Positions 16,683-25,775 of a DNA stretch of 64,000 nucleotides are shown in pieces. The DNA comes from an uncultured Pseudomonadota bacterium (lineage in GTDB: Bacteria > Pseudomonadota > Gammaproteobacteria > Steroidobacterales > Steroidobacteraceae). Both the position numbers and the translations under genes were made by a program. Numbering within the stretch: the stretch's first letter is position 1; every line of letters starts with the position of its first letter. The notes beneath the pieces are model-generated. The model was not told where the DNA came from and did not search any database. It worked only from the letters and a program-made list of their open reading frames with translations. The DNA lies in contig CAMLGF010000002.1 of the NCBI GenBank assembly GCA_946479515.1, positions 98,282 to 162,281 of the forward strand, in the 5' to 3' direction.

Positions 16683-17722
16683 CCCGGAACCTCGGCTTCG
16701 GATTCATCGGCGCCGGCGCGATCGCGCACTTCCATGCGCGGGCGGTGGCCGTCTCGCGCGGCGGCGTCGCGCTCGGCGTGGTCAGCCGCTCGCGGGCGAC
16801 GGCAGAGAAATTCGCGGCCGAGCATGGCCTGAGCTTCGCAGGCGACGACGTCGACGCCTTGCTGCAGCAGCCGGGCATCGATGCCGTGTGCATCACCACG
16901 CCGTCGGCGCTGCATCTCGAGCCCGCACTCGCGGCCATCCGCGCCGGCAAGCACCTCATGATCGAGAAGCCCCTCGATGCCACGGTCGAAGGCACGGACC
17001 GCATCCTGCGTGAAGCCGCGCAGGCCGGCGTGCGCGTGGGCTCGATTTTCCAGGCGCGATTCGGCGACGCTGCGCGTCGGGTGAAGGCCGCGCTCGACGC
17101 CGGCCGCTTCGGCCGGCTGGCGCTGGCGAGCTGCTACGTGAAGTGGCACCGCGCGCCGGAGTACTACACGGGTTGGAAGGGCAGACTCGCCGAGGATGGC
17201 GGTGGCGTCATCATCAACCAGGCCATCCACGGCGTCGACCTGCTGCAATGGTTCGCCGGCATGCCCGAGGAAGTATTCGCGTGGTCGACGCAGCGCGTGC
17301 ACGCGATCGAATCCGAAGACACCTGTGTCGCCGCGCTGAAATTCGCCAGCGGCGCGCTCGGCACCATCGAAGGCACTACGGCGGCCTGGCCGGGCTGGTC
17401 GCGACGCATCGAGATCTGCGGTGAGCACGGCTCGGCGGTTATGGAAGACGACGACATCGCGCGCTGGGACTTCCGCGAGGCGTGGCCCGAGGATGCGCAG
17501 ATTCGTGCAATGCGCGAGAGCGCGGCCATGGGTTCGGGTGCCGCCGCGCCCATGGACATCAAGATCGAAGGGCATCAGCGGCAGATCCAGGATTTCATCG
17601 ACGGCATCAACGAGCAGCGGCCGTTCTTCATCGAAGGCGCGGAGGCGCGCAAGGCGGTGGCGCTGGTGCGCGCCATCTACGAATCGGCGGCCAGCGGCCG
17701 GGTGGTGCGCCCGGCCGCCTGA
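16679..17722 (+). CDS. Gfo/Idh/MocA family NAD(P)-dependent oxidoreductase
   Basis: 347 residues from the GTG that overlaps the preceding stop (GTGA). It has the N-terminal Rossmann fold GFIGAGAIAHFHARA, the family EKPLD motif (lysine acts in catalysis) and a C-terminal substrate domain with DGGGVIINQAIHGVDLLQW. Enzymes of this family oxidise or reduce sugars, inositols and related compounds. Position after a lectin-like and a hydrolase gene is compatible with carbohydrate use but the substrate is not determined. Confidence 0.88.
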   Translation: MTRNLGFGFIGAGAIAHFHARAVAVSRGGVALGVVSRSRATAEKFAAEHGLSFAGDDVDALLQQPGIDAVCITTPSALHLEPALAAIRAGKHLMIEKPLDATVEGTDRILREAAQAGVRVGSIFQARFGDAARRVKAALDAGRFGRLALASCYVKWHRAPEYYTGWKGRLAEDGGGVIINQAIHGVDLLQWFAGMPEEVFAWSTQRVHAIESEDTCVAALKFASGALGTIEGTTAAWPGWSRRIEICGEHGSAVMEDDDIARWDFREAWPEDAQIRAMRESAAMGSGAAAPMDIKIEGHQRQIQDFIDGINEQRPFFIEGAEARKAVALVRAIYESAASGRVVRPAA

Positions 17723-17780
17723 GCATCCTCGCCTGGCGCCGCCCGGATGCCGGGTGCATGCGCGCGGCGCGCAATCGGAG

Positions 17781-18719
17781 CTACTGGCAGATCGTGGTCA
17801 ACTGCTCGCGCGGCTTGCGCGGCGCGTTCGCGGGCCAGGGTATGTGCCTGGCCTCCATGCCAAGCTCGATCAGCGTGCCGCCGTTCGGCGAGGCCACGTC
17901 GGGGTCGTAGTCGTAGGCGGCGTCGGACTGCGCCTCTTCCAGCGTGACGATCTCGAATCCTTCCGCCCGCAGTAGTTCGAAGAGGTCGGGCAGGATGTGC
18001 GCGCTGAACGAGCCCAGGTGCAACAGCGCCACGTGGTGGATGTCGCGGCCGAACACCTTGCGCGAGTACTCGACCTGGAAGCGGATGAAGTCGCGCGCCG
18101 TGGTCAGATAACTCTCGCGCAGCCATCGCAGGGCGGCCTCGTCGTGCTGCATCCAGCAGCGGGCGTGCGCGCTGTTCCAGAGATAGTCTTCCCAGTCGAG
18201 CGTGGTCTGCGCGATGCGATAGCCGTTGGCCTGCAGGAAGGCGCGCACCGCGCGGCGCTTCTCCAGCGTGTCGCCCTCGTGCAGGAAGGGGTAGCGGAAC
18301 CAGCGCCAGTCGTGGCCGGCGGGTTTGCCGCCCGGGGGGATCAGCAGTTCGAGGGTGGGTTCATTGCGCAGGATCTGGCGCTGGAAATCCTCGACGCTGT
18401 TCTGGGTGAGATTCAGATGGTCGTAGGTGTGGCTGCCGAGGGGGTGGCCGCCGTTCACCCAGATCTGCAGGGCGAGCGCCCCGTCCGGGTTGCGCTCGAG
18501 CTTCAGCGCGTTCACGAAACCGTAGGAGGGTGGGATGCGGTGCTCGCGCAGCACGGCGATGGTGTCGCGCGCGAAGTCGGAGTCCTTCTTGCCCTCCGGC
18601 AGCGTCCCGTTTCGCGGCAGGTCGTCGAAGGTGAGCGCGACCTTCAGCGTGGGTCCGGCGGCCATGGCGGCGCTCGCCGCGAAAACCGTGGCGGCCAGCG
18701 CCAGCAGGGCATTTTTCAT
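17781..18719 (-). CDS. Secreted polysaccharide deacetylase (NodB-homology) family protein
   Basis: 312 residues: signal peptide (MKNALLALAATVFAASAAMA) and a NodB-type barrel with the metal-binding LTFDDLP and HPLGSHTYDHLNL motifs, then FRYPFLHEG. The family removes acetyl groups from chitin, peptidoglycan or similar polymers, and some members act on small amides. The helical insert around residues 130-230 (WEDYLWNSAHARCWM) is seen in a subgroup found beside unrelated genes. It has its own transcription unit, convergent with the oxidoreductase (58 bases between stops). Confidence 0.87.
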   Translation of the reverse strand: MKNALLALAATVFAASAAMAAGPTLKVALTFDDLPRNGTLPEGKKDSDFARDTIAVLREHRIPPSYGFVNALKLERNPDGALALQIWVNGGHPLGSHTYDHLNLTQNSVEDFQRQILRNEPTLELLIPPGGKPAGHDWRWFRYPFLHEGDTLEKRRAVRAFLQANGYRIAQTTLDWEDYLWNSAHARCWMQHDEAALRWLRESYLTTARDFIRFQVEYSRKVFGRDIHHVALLHLGSFSAHILPDLFELLRAEGFEIVTLEEAQSDAAYDYDPDVASPNGGTLIELGMEARHIPWPANAPRKPREQLTTICQ

Positions 18720-18772
18720 TCAGGAGTCGCCGGTGAAGGGGCGGTGCGAGCGTGGCGCGCGAATGTGACAAC

Positions 18773-18794
18773 AATAATCAGGCATGTCCCCATT
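18773..18794 (-). repeat. REP-like 3'-end element, copy e (partial)
   Basis: On the minus strand, AATGGGGACATGCCTGATT follows the dps TGA stop with no gap. It matches the first half of the family with two substitutions; the second half of the hairpin is not recognisable, so this appears to be a decayed or half-length copy. Confidence 0.65.
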
Positions 18795-19298
18795 TCACTT
18801 GAGGAGGCTGCGCAGCATCCAGGCGGTCTTCTCGTGCACTTGCAGGCGCTGCGTGAGCAGGTCGCAGGTGGACTCGTCGCCGGCTTTTTCGGCGGCGGGG
18901 AAGGCGGCGCGCGCGGTGCGCGCCACGGCTTCGTGGCCGGCGACCAGCAGCCGCACCATTTCCAGGGCTTCCGGGACGCCGCCGGTTTCCTCGATGGATG
19001 TCAGCCTGGCGAACTCGGCATAGGTGCCGGGCGCGGGGAAACCGAGGGAACGAATGCGCTCGGCGATGGCATCGAGCGCGTTCCACAGCTCGGTGTACTC
19101 CTCCATGAACATGAGATGGAGGGTGTTGAACATCGGGCCTTCCACGTTCCAATGGAAGTTGTGCGTTTTCAGGTACAGCGTATAGGTGTCGGCCAGCACC
19201 TTCGAGAGGCCCGCGACGATCTTCTCGCGATCCTTGCCCTTGATGCCGATGTCGATCTGCGGTGCGTCGGTCGACAGGGCGGTGTTCTTCCTGGCCAT
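18795..19298 (-). CDS. dps: Dps-family DNA-protecting ferritin-like protein
   Basis: 167 residues of ferritin-like four-helix fold. The intersubunit ferroxidase residues are visible in [13 protein letters not shown] and [19 protein letters not shown]. Dps proteins oxidise and store iron using hydrogen peroxide, and many bind DNA through a basic tail; here the N-terminus [13 protein letters not shown] is short. I choose ATG 19298 since GGAG lies seven bases upstream; ATG 19304 is only one base from that GGAG. An 8-bp inverted repeat lies upstream at 19331-19355. The TGA stop is the left border of REP-like copy e. Confidence 0.92.
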   Translation of the reverse strand: MARKNTALSTDAPQIDIGIKGKDREKIVAGLSKVLADTYTLYLKTHNFHWNVEGPMFNTLHLMFMEEYTELWNALDAIAERIRSLGFPAPGTYAEFARLTSIEETGGVPEALEMVRLLVAGHEAVARTARAAFPAAEKAGDESTCDLLTQRLQVHEKTAWMLRSLLK

Positions 19299-19330
19299 TT
19301 GCATGCTCCTCACGAGTTTGCCGGGCAGTC

Positions 19331-19355
19331 TAGCGAGGCCCACCAACCCTCGCTA
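19331..19355. promoter_or_regulatory. Inverted repeat upstream of dps, candidate operator
   Basis: TAGCGAGG and CCTCGCTA form perfect 8-base arms separated by 9 bases, starting 33 bases before the dps ATG. Position and symmetry suit a regulator-binding site, but the regulator cannot be named from the sequence. Confidence 0.3.
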
Positions 19356-19388
19356 TTGGCAATTTCCTATGAGGTGCATGGATGGCGT

Positions 19389-20453
19389 CTATGGCGCCGC
19401 GGCACGCGCGCCGCCGGTTCCGAGATAGTGCGCGCGCAGCACGTCGCCGCCGAAATCGTGCTGCAGGTCCCGATACACGGTGTGGATGTGATTGGCGCCG
19501 TTCTGCGTGTCGTCGTATTCGATGAGCAGCGTCGGGCCATGCACGCGGTAGTAATGGGGCTGACCGGGTTCGATGCCGCCGGCCCAGGCGAAGCGCAGCT
19601 CGTCGAAGCCCGCGGCATCCATGCGCTGCAGCACTTCGGCCGCCGCGCGGCTCTCGAGACGGTTCACGTACAGCGCCACCAGATCGCGCAGCTGCTCGCG
19701 CTCTTCGGCCGACATGTCGCGCGCCGGCAGGCCGGTCCTTTCGAGCTTCACCTCGCGGTCCGTGGTGGTGAGGATCTCGGAGAACGCCGTGTCACGAATG
19801 AGCGCGGTCTTGCGACGGTCCTCGGGCAGCATCCTGACCAGGGCGCGGCCCAGGTCTTCCTCGGCGGCGAGCAGCCGGAAGCCCTGGTGTGGTCCGGTGG
19901 GCACGTTCGCCGGGTTCGCGCCCATGAACACGGGTCCGATCAGTGGCGGTTGCCCGGGGGCCTGCGCCACGTTGATCGAGAGGTGATGGCCTTCGAAGCG
20001 CCAGGCCCAGGGCGCGGCGGCGCCCGGTTTGCCGAAGATGGACGTGTAGTAGAGCCCCGGATCCCGCCGCGTGGCGTCGATGCCGCGCGCGGTTTCGACG
20101 AATCGCAGGATGTTCTCGTGTTTCATGACACCGCGCGCGGCCAGCAGGCCTTCGGGGCTGAGCGCGGTGGCGAGCAGCGGGCCGACCCGTTCGGCCTGGC
20201 CGTCGTCGAGCTGCAGCAGGGAAACGCCTGCGCGTGCCTTGGGAATGAAATTCCAGTCGTAGCGCTGTGGAGAATCCAGCGCGAACTGGGCTGAACTGCG
20301 CAGGCCGGCCGGCAGGGATGCCAGGAATGCATTGGCTGCATCGGCAGCGTCGTCGCGGTCGCCGCGCGCCGCATCGCTGGGCGTGAGCCACAGAGCGCCG
20401 GTGATTCCCACTGCCACCGCCAGGCCCATGGCCGTCAGATTCGCTGCACGCAT
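19389..20453 (-). CDS. Secreted DUF3500 domain protein
   Basis: 354 residues: an N-terminal signal or anchor segment (about 7-28) and a DUF3500 domain over nearly the whole remainder, with the conserved WRFEGHHLSIN and ANHIHTVYRDLQHDFGGD stretches rich in histidine and acidic residues. The domain is widespread in bacteria and of unknown role; the conserved His residues could bind metal, which is inference. The strong GGGGG before ATG 20453 supports this start. It is downstream of the HDOD gene on the same strand (62 bases), with REP-like copy f between. Confidence 0.82.
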   Translation of the reverse strand: MRAANLTAMGLAVAVGITGALWLTPSDAARGDRDDAADAANAFLASLPAGLRSSAQFALDSPQRYDWNFIPKARAGVSLLQLDDGQAERVGPLLATALSPEGLLAARGVMKHENILRFVETARGIDATRRDPGLYYTSIFGKPGAAAPWAWRFEGHHLSINVAQAPGQPPLIGPVFMGANPANVPTGPHQGFRLLAAEEDLGRALVRMLPEDRRKTALIRDTAFSEILTTTDREVKLERTGLPARDMSAEEREQLRDLVALYVNRLESRAAAEVLQRMDAAGFDELRFAWAGGIEPGQPHYYRVHGPTLLIEYDDTQNGANHIHTVYRDLQHDFGGDVLRAHYLGTGGARAAAP

Positions 20454-20480
20454 CGGTCCCCCTTGTTCGAGGAAGACGAT

Positions 20481-20501
20481 GCTAATGGGGAATCCCCGTT
20501 A
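20481..20501 (-). repeat. REP-like 3'-end element, copy f (diverged half copy)
   Basis: Minus strand TAACGGGGATTCCCCATTAG resembles the first half of the family (TAATGGGGACATTCCTCATT) with a two-base deletion. It sits 14 bases after the stop of the HDOD gene, again in sense orientation. The assignment is tentative because the match is short. Confidence 0.45.
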
Positions 20502-20515
20502 GTGGGTAGCGAACT

Positions 20516-21751
20516 TCAGCTGCGGTCGGCGACGTTACCGATCAGGCTCTGGGCCGTTTCGCGGTTCTTCTTGAACGTCTCCTCGAGGCCGGCATCGCGC
20601 AGGAAGCTCACGTCGATGATGCCGGAGCTGGCGACCCCCTGGCCGCCGCTGCGCTGTGCGTCAGTTGCCGTCATCTCCTCGACCAGGCCGCTGGCGATGT
20701 GCACCGCCGCGACCAGCGGCCGCGATTCGGGGGGCACCTCGCTCGGACGATGGTGGAAGGCCACCGCCTCGACGATCGGGAACGGGATGCCCCAAAGCCC
20801 CAATAGATAGGCACCGACCTCGGCGTGGGTGACGCCGAAGATCTCGCGCTCGGCCGCGGCGCCGTCGCCACCCAGTTCCTTCTTGCGCTCGAGCGCGCGC
20901 ATGTAGTCAGGCGGCGCGGCGTGCAGCAGCACCAGCGCGCCGATGTCGTGGAGCAGGCCGGCCGTGAAGGCCGCGTCCGCGAGCTGCGGGTTGGAGACGA
21001 TCTTCTTCGCGACCAGCGCCGTGAGCATGGAATGATGCTGCAGCCGGTCGGGCGAGAAGCCCTTCACTTCGCTGATGGCCTTGTCGGAGAACGAGGTCGA
21101 GCCCAGCACCAGCGACTTGATGATCTCGACGCCGAGGTAGGTCACGGCCGGGCGGATCGACACGATCTTCTGGCCGAGGCCGAAGTAGGCGCTGTTCACC
21201 AGCTGCAGCACCTTGGCGCACACGGCCGCATCCATCTCGATCACCTTGGCGAACGAGGCGCTGTCGGCCTTGGGATCCTGGGCCAGGCGCGACAGCTCGG
21301 TGTAGGTGGTCGGCACCGCGGGGATGCGTTCCAGCTTGCCGACCAGCGCGGTGAGCGCCGGATTCTGCATGAGCTTGTGCAGGTTGTGCGTCTGTTCGAT
21401 GACGGCGCGCAGTGTCTCGCCGTCGCAGGGCTTGTGCAGGAACTGGTGGGTCACCGGCAGCGCGCGCATGATGGCTTCGCGCTCGGCCTGGCCGGACAGC
21501 ACGATGCGCGCCGCGGCGGGGAAGTCGCGCTGGATCTGCCGCAGCAGCTCCGCGCCGTCCATGCCGGGCATGCGCATGTCGGTGATGACCACGTCGGCCG
21601 GAGACTGCTTCATGGCGTCCAGGGCCTGCTGTCCGCCGAGCGCGAACGTCATCTCCCAGCGTTTGCGTTCCTTGCGCAGGGAATTGCGCAGGCCATCGAG
21701 GATGGCCTGTTCGTCGTCGACAAAGAGCACGTGAAGGGAAGGAGAAGTCAT
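20516..21751 (-). CDS. Response regulator with HDOD output domain
   Basis: 411 residues: receiver domain 1-125 with FVDDE acid pocket, phospho-accepting Asp in VITDMRMPGMDG and the KP of FLHKPCD, followed by an HDOD domain (about 140-330) with SIRPAVTYLG and the LLHDIG pair. HDOD is an HD-related domain lacking phosphohydrolase residues and is common in signalling, motility and stress regulation. The ATG at 21751 overlaps the kinase stop (ATGA), so the pair is translationally coupled and is almost certainly a cognate two-component system. Confidence 0.9.
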   Translation of the reverse strand: MTSPSLHVLFVDDEQAILDGLRNSLRKERKRWEMTFALGGQQALDAMKQSPADVVITDMRMPGMDGAELLRQIQRDFPAAARIVLSGQAEREAIMRALPVTHQFLHKPCDGETLRAVIEQTHNLHKLMQNPALTALVGKLERIPAVPTTYTELSRLAQDPKADSASFAKVIEMDAAVCAKVLQLVNSAYFGLGQKIVSIRPAVTYLGVEIIKSLVLGSTSFSDKAISEVKGFSPDRLQHHSMLTALVAKKIVSNPQLADAAFTAGLLHDIGALVLLHAAPPDYMRALERKKELGGDGAAAEREIFGVTHAEVGAYLLGLWGIPFPIVEAVAFHHRPSEVPPESRPLVAAVHIASGLVEEMTATDAQRSGGQGVASSGIIDVSFLRDAGLEETFKKNRETAQSLIGNVADRS

Positions 21752-23616
21752 GCGGCAGCCTGCTTGTTGGAAGGAGTGGCAAGGCTCGCCGTCTCCGACA
21801 CCGGAAGTCGGATGTAGAAGGTCGTGCCCTTGCCCGTTTCGGTTTCGAAGTGAAGAGAGCCCTTGAGTTTCTCGACCACGATGCCGCGCGACAGCGTCAG
21901 GCCCTGGCCCGCGCCGCGTCCGACTTCCTTGGTCGTGACGAATGGTTCGAAGATGCGCCCGCGCACCGACTCCGGGATGCCGGCGCCCGTGTCGGCGACC
22001 GAGATCTCCACGTAGCCGGCGATGTACCGGGTGCGTACGGTAATGCGCCCCTTGTTGCTCGTTCCCTCGACCACGTCGCTGATCGCGTGGGCGGCATTGA
22101 GCACCAGGTTCAGCACCACCTGGCTGATGTCGCCCGCATGGCAATGCACGGTCGGCACGTCGGCGAACTCGGTCACCAGCTCGGCGACGTTGCGGTACTC
22201 GTTGCGCGCCATGGTGAGCGTGGTGCGCACGGCCCGGTTCACGTCCACGTTGGATTTCTGCGTGTCCGGGTGTGCGAATTCGGTCATGGACTTGGCGATC
22301 GAGCCCACGCGGCCGATGCCCTCGAGTGCCCGGTCGAGCGCATCCGGCGCGTTCTTGAGGAAGTAGTCGACGTCGGCGGCCTCGTCGGTTTCGCCGGCCT
22401 TCTTCGCGGCCTCGGTCACGTCCCGGCCCGAGAGCACACCCGCGGCCAGCGCGCGGTAGTCGGCCAACGCCGTCGGCAGATCCTTGAGCGCATGGCGCAC
22501 GAAGCTCACGCTGTCGGAGATGAACTGCACCGAGGTGTTGATTTCATGCGCCACGCCGGCGGCCACGCGGCCGACGGATTCCAGCTTCTGGCCCTGCGCC
22601 AGCTCGCGCACCAGGCGTCGCGCTTCGGTCACGTCGATCATGAGACCGCGCAGGCAGCGCGTGCCGCGTGCAACTTCGCACGACACGGTCCAGCGCAACT
22701 CGATCACGCGATTGTCACCGGTGATCACCGAGGACAGGGCCTCGAAGGTGCCGGGCGAGGCTTCGGCGAACTGCTGCCGTACCGCCATCTCGCGGTCACG
22801 CGGCAGGAGCTCGTCCAGGAAACCGGGTTCCAGCCAGCGCGCCTGCGGGATGCCGAGCAGCGGCTCGGCCTGCGGTCCCACGTACGTGAATCTGCCCTGC
22901 GTGAGGTCGAGCTCGAAAGGGATGGCGCGCGTGGTTTCCGCGATCAGCCGGTATTGCTCGCGGCTGCGTTCCAGGTCGGCGGCCTGCCTGCGCGCCTCGC
23001 GCTGGATGAGCTCGTTGTCGGCGCGCAGGTCGGCCTCGCGGCGCGCGAAGTTGAAGATGGTCAGCAGGCTCTGCTGGACGCCGATCAGCAGCAACACGGC
23101 CTCGCAGACCACCCAGATGCCCTGGTCGAACACGCGCCACAGAGCCGAGGGCCCGACGACGAAGGATTCGGGCAGCAACGCGATGCGCAGCACGGGATAG
23201 GCAACGGCGGCGACCGCGGCCGTCAGCATCACCGCCCAGTCGCGGTAGAACGCGATGAACGCCAGCGAAACGAATAGATGGAACTGGGCCTCGGAGCGGC
23301 CTTCGAGCAGCCACATGAAAACCAGCGACCAGCCCACCTGCGACAATGCCATGAAGTGCCGCACCCACCAGGCGGACGGCGCCGCGCGCGCGAACAACAG
23401 GGCTGGCACCGACAACATGGCGCCGAGGGTCAGCGTGAGCCACACACGCGTGCCGCCCGGCATCGCGGTATTCCACGCGAGCAGCAGCGCCGCGGGCCAC
23501 TGCACCGCGAACAGGACGGCGAAAGTGCGATGCGTGCTCAACGTGAGCGCGGTCACGACTTCGTGACGCACTTCACGGGCACGAGCCTCGCGCTGCGCTT
23601 TTTCCTCCTCGTTCAC
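21748..23616 (-). CDS. Membrane sensor histidine kinase with PAS domain
   Basis: 622 residues from the GTG at 23616, which has AGGG about six bases upstream; the frame extends to GTG codons at 23634 and 23685 without clear ribosome sites. Residues about 25-195 hold six hydrophobic helices, then a coiled linker (about 200-240), a PAS domain (about 240-360), the dimerisation/phospho-acceptor helix VGRVAAGVAHEINTS with its His, and a HATPase domain with QVVLNLVLNAAHAI and DTGAGIP. The signal sensed is unknown. It is transcribed with the HDOD regulator. Confidence 0.88.
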   Translation of the reverse strand: MNEEEKAQREARAREVRHEVVTALTLSTHRTFAVLFAVQWPAALLLAWNTAMPGGTRVWLTLTLGAMLSVPALLFARAAPSAWWVRHFMALSQVGWSLVFMWLLEGRSEAQFHLFVSLAFIAFYRDWAVMLTAAVAAVAYPVLRIALLPESFVVGPSALWRVFDQGIWVVCEAVLLLIGVQQSLLTIFNFARREADLRADNELIQREARRQAADLERSREQYRLIAETTRAIPFELDLTQGRFTYVGPQAEPLLGIPQARWLEPGFLDELLPRDREMAVRQQFAEASPGTFEALSSVITGDNRVIELRWTVSCEVARGTRCLRGLMIDVTEARRLVRELAQGQKLESVGRVAAGVAHEINTSVQFISDSVSFVRHALKDLPTALADYRALAAGVLSGRDVTEAAKKAGETDEAADVDYFLKNAPDALDRALEGIGRVGSIAKSMTEFAHPDTQKSNVDVNRAVRTTLTMARNEYRNVAELVTEFADVPTVHCHAGDISQVVLNLVLNAAHAISDVVEGTSNKGRITVRTRYIAGYVEISVADTGAGIPESVRGRIFEPFVTTKEVGRGAGQGLTLSRGIVVEKLKGSLHFETETGKGTTFYIRLPVSETASLATPSNKQAAA

Positions 23617-23693
23617 GGGTTTCCCTGCATTCACCTGGCACCGAACTCCGGTTGTCCCCGGCGTTATCGGCCCAAAACAGGGCACGCTTTAGG

Positions 23694-24482
23694 CTATTTT
23701 CGGGGCGGACCCGGGAAAAAAGCGTTGGTTTTCAAGACGTAGTCGGCATATTGCGGCCGACCTTTGCCGATGCTCCGCTCCAGCCCCGCCACGCCGGACA
23801 CGCGCAGCAGCAAGAACGACAGCAGCATCGGCCCGGCCACCGACCACCAGGCGCCGGCCGACAGGGCGATCAGCCAGAAGCCCCACCAGACGCAGGCCTC
23901 GCCAAAGTAGTTAGGATGCCGGGTGTGGCGCCACCAGCCGCGGCGCAGCACCTGCCCGGCATTGGCCGGGTTGCGCCGGAAGCGGGCGAGCTGCCAGTCG
24001 GCGCCGGCCTCGAACACGAAACCGACCAGCCACAGCGCCGCGCCCGCGTAATCCAGCCAGCCCAGGGGTCGATTGCCCGCGAATGCTCCGAGCAGCGGCA
24101 GTGAAACTACCCAGGCCAGCGCCGCGCGCAGCCAGAACACGCGGTACAGGCTCTTCCAGGCGAAGCCGGGCCGGATGCGTTCGCGCAGCTCCCGGTAGCG
24201 CGGATCTTCGCCGCGGCCGACATTGCGCGCCGCGAGGTGGACCGCAAGCCGCAGGCTCCACGCCGCCAGCAGCCACAGCACCAGCGACAGCCGCGGCGCG
24301 CGCGGATCGCTGCCCAGCGCATACACCACTCCCGCCATGAACAACATCAGGCTCCATAGCGGGTCCGCGAGGGATACGTTCTTCAGTGGCAGGGAGATCA
24401 GCCAGCTGAAGGTGGCGGCGCCTAGCAGGAAGGGCAGCGCGGAAAACCAGACGGCGAAGTCGAAGCCCGTCTGCGCGGGCAT
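23694..24482 (-). CDS. DUF1295 (steroid 5-alpha-reductase-like) membrane protein
   Basis: 262 residues with about seven hydrophobic helices and the family signature RHPNYFGE near the C-terminus, resembling the C-terminal half of 5-alpha-reductases and isoprenylcysteine methyltransferases. Substrate unknown. The ATG at 24482 overlaps the stop of the upstream FAD oxidase gene by one base (TGATG), so it is in the same leftward operon, although no polyamine link is known for the family. Confidence 0.83.
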   Translation of the reverse strand: MPAQTGFDFAVWFSALPFLLGAATFSWLISLPLKNVSLADPLWSLMLFMAGVVYALGSDPRAPRLSLVLWLLAAWSLRLAVHLAARNVGRGEDPRYRELRERIRPGFAWKSLYRVFWLRAALAWVVSLPLLGAFAGNRPLGWLDYAGAALWLVGFVFEAGADWQLARFRRNPANAGQVLRRGWWRHTRHPNYFGEACVWWGFWLIALSAGAWWSVAGPMLLSFLLLRVSGVAGLERSIGKGRPQYADYVLKTNAFFPGPPRK

Positions 24483-25771
24483 CACAACAGGTCCAGCAAG
24501 CGGAACCAGAGCATGGCCAGCACCAGGGCGGGGCGCCGGAACAGGGGTCCGCCGGGAAAGTTGGCGTGCTCGATACGGCTGAACATGTCGAAGCGCTCGG
24601 CGCTACCGGCGATCGCGTCGCTGGCGAGCTTGCCGGCGATGCCGGCGATCACCATGCCGTGACCCGACAGCCCCTGGATGAACAGCGCATTCGCCCCCAG
24701 CCGCCCGAAGTGCGGCGCGCGATTGGTGGTGATGTCGAGGTAGCCGCCCCAGGCGTATTCGATGCGCGCCTCGGTGAGTTGCGGGAACACCCGGGCGATG
24801 CGCTGGCGCAGCACTCGCGAGGAATCGAAGGGGTCGATGCCCGAATAGCTCACGCGCCCGCCGAACAGCAAGCGCGTGTCTTTCAGCACCCGGAAATAAT
24901 CCAGGATCCAGTTCATGTCGGCCACGGCAGCGCCATTGCGCACCAGCGAACGTGCACGTTCCTCGCCGAGCGGCTGGGTGGCGACGATATAGGTGCCGAT
25001 GGCGATGAGCTTGCGCGCCAGCGGCGGCACCAGCCGGCCGAGCAGGGCGCCGCCGGCCACCAGCAGGTAGCGCGCGCGAACCGTTCCCTGCGCCGTGTGC
25101 ACGGCGTTGTCGGCGGTCGCATCCTGCGCGACGTCCAGGCGTGTGACCCAGGAATTCTCGTGAATGGCCACGCCGGCGGCGGCGGCGGCGGCGCCCAGGC
25201 CGCGCGTGTAGCGGTAGGAATGCAGATGCCCGCCGTTGGCATCGTAGAGCGCGCTGGTGTAGCGCTCGCTGGCGACGATGCCGCGCAGTTCTTCGCGGCC
25301 GATGAAGCGCAGCGAGTGGTAGTCGTAGCGTTCCGCCAGGTGATCGATCTCGGCGCGCAGCGCGTCGTCGTGGCGCTTCTTGAGCCCGACGATCATGTGG
25401 CCGGGCACGTAGTCGCAGTCGATGCGGTGACGGGCGATGAGCGTCCGCTGCAGGTCCAGTCCCTCGCAGGCCACGTCCCACATGCGGCGCGCGTCCGCGG
25501 CGCCGACCGCCTTCTCCAGCGTGCTCATTTCGCAGGCGTAACCGAAAATGGACTGGCCGCCGCTGCGGCCCGAGCCGCCGTAACCGAGGTGCTGGGCTTC
25601 GAGCAGCACGACCTGGTAGCCGCGCTCGCGCAGGTGCAGGGCGGCCGAGAGACCCGAGATGCCGCCGCCGACGACGCACACGTCGGCCCGCACCTCGCCG
25701 CGCAGCGGCGCGAACGGTGCCATGGGCGGCGTGCTCGCGTAGTAATAGTTCTGTGCGTCGGCGCTGGTCAC
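24482..25771 (-). CDS. puuB: PuuB-like gamma-glutamylputrescine oxidase (FAD-dependent)
   Basis: 429 residues of D-amino-acid-oxidase (DAO) fold. The FAD-binding Rossmann motif VCVVGGGISGLSAALHL lies near residue 32, followed by GYGGSGRSGGQ, which matches E. coli PuuB closely. It would oxidise the amine of gamma-glutamylputrescine to the aldehyde, releasing ammonia and hydrogen peroxide. GTG 25771, four bases after the synthetase stop, leaves eight residues before the YYYAS segment as in PuuB; a TTG at 25801 would add ten residues overlapping the synthetase gene. Cotranscribed with the upstream glutamine synthetase homologue and the DUF1295 gene. Confidence 0.88.
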   Translation of the reverse strand: MTSADAQNYYYASTPPMAPFAPLRGEVRADVCVVGGGISGLSAALHLRERGYQVVLLEAQHLGYGGSGRSGGQSIFGYACEMSTLEKAVGAADARRMWDVACEGLDLQRTLIARHRIDCDYVPGHMIVGLKKRHDDALRAEIDHLAERYDYHSLRFIGREELRGIVASERYTSALYDANGGHLHSYRYTRGLGAAAAAAGVAIHENSWVTRLDVAQDATADNAVHTAQGTVRARYLLVAGGALLGRLVPPLARKLIAIGTYIVATQPLGEERARSLVRNGAAVADMNWILDYFRVLKDTRLLFGGRVSYSGIDPFDSSRVLRQRIARVFPQLTEARIEYAWGGYLDITTNRAPHFGRLGANALFIQGLSGHGMVIAGIAGKLASDAIAGSAERFDMFSRIEHANFPGGPLFRRPALVLAMLWFRLLDLL

Positions 25772-25775
25772 GATG

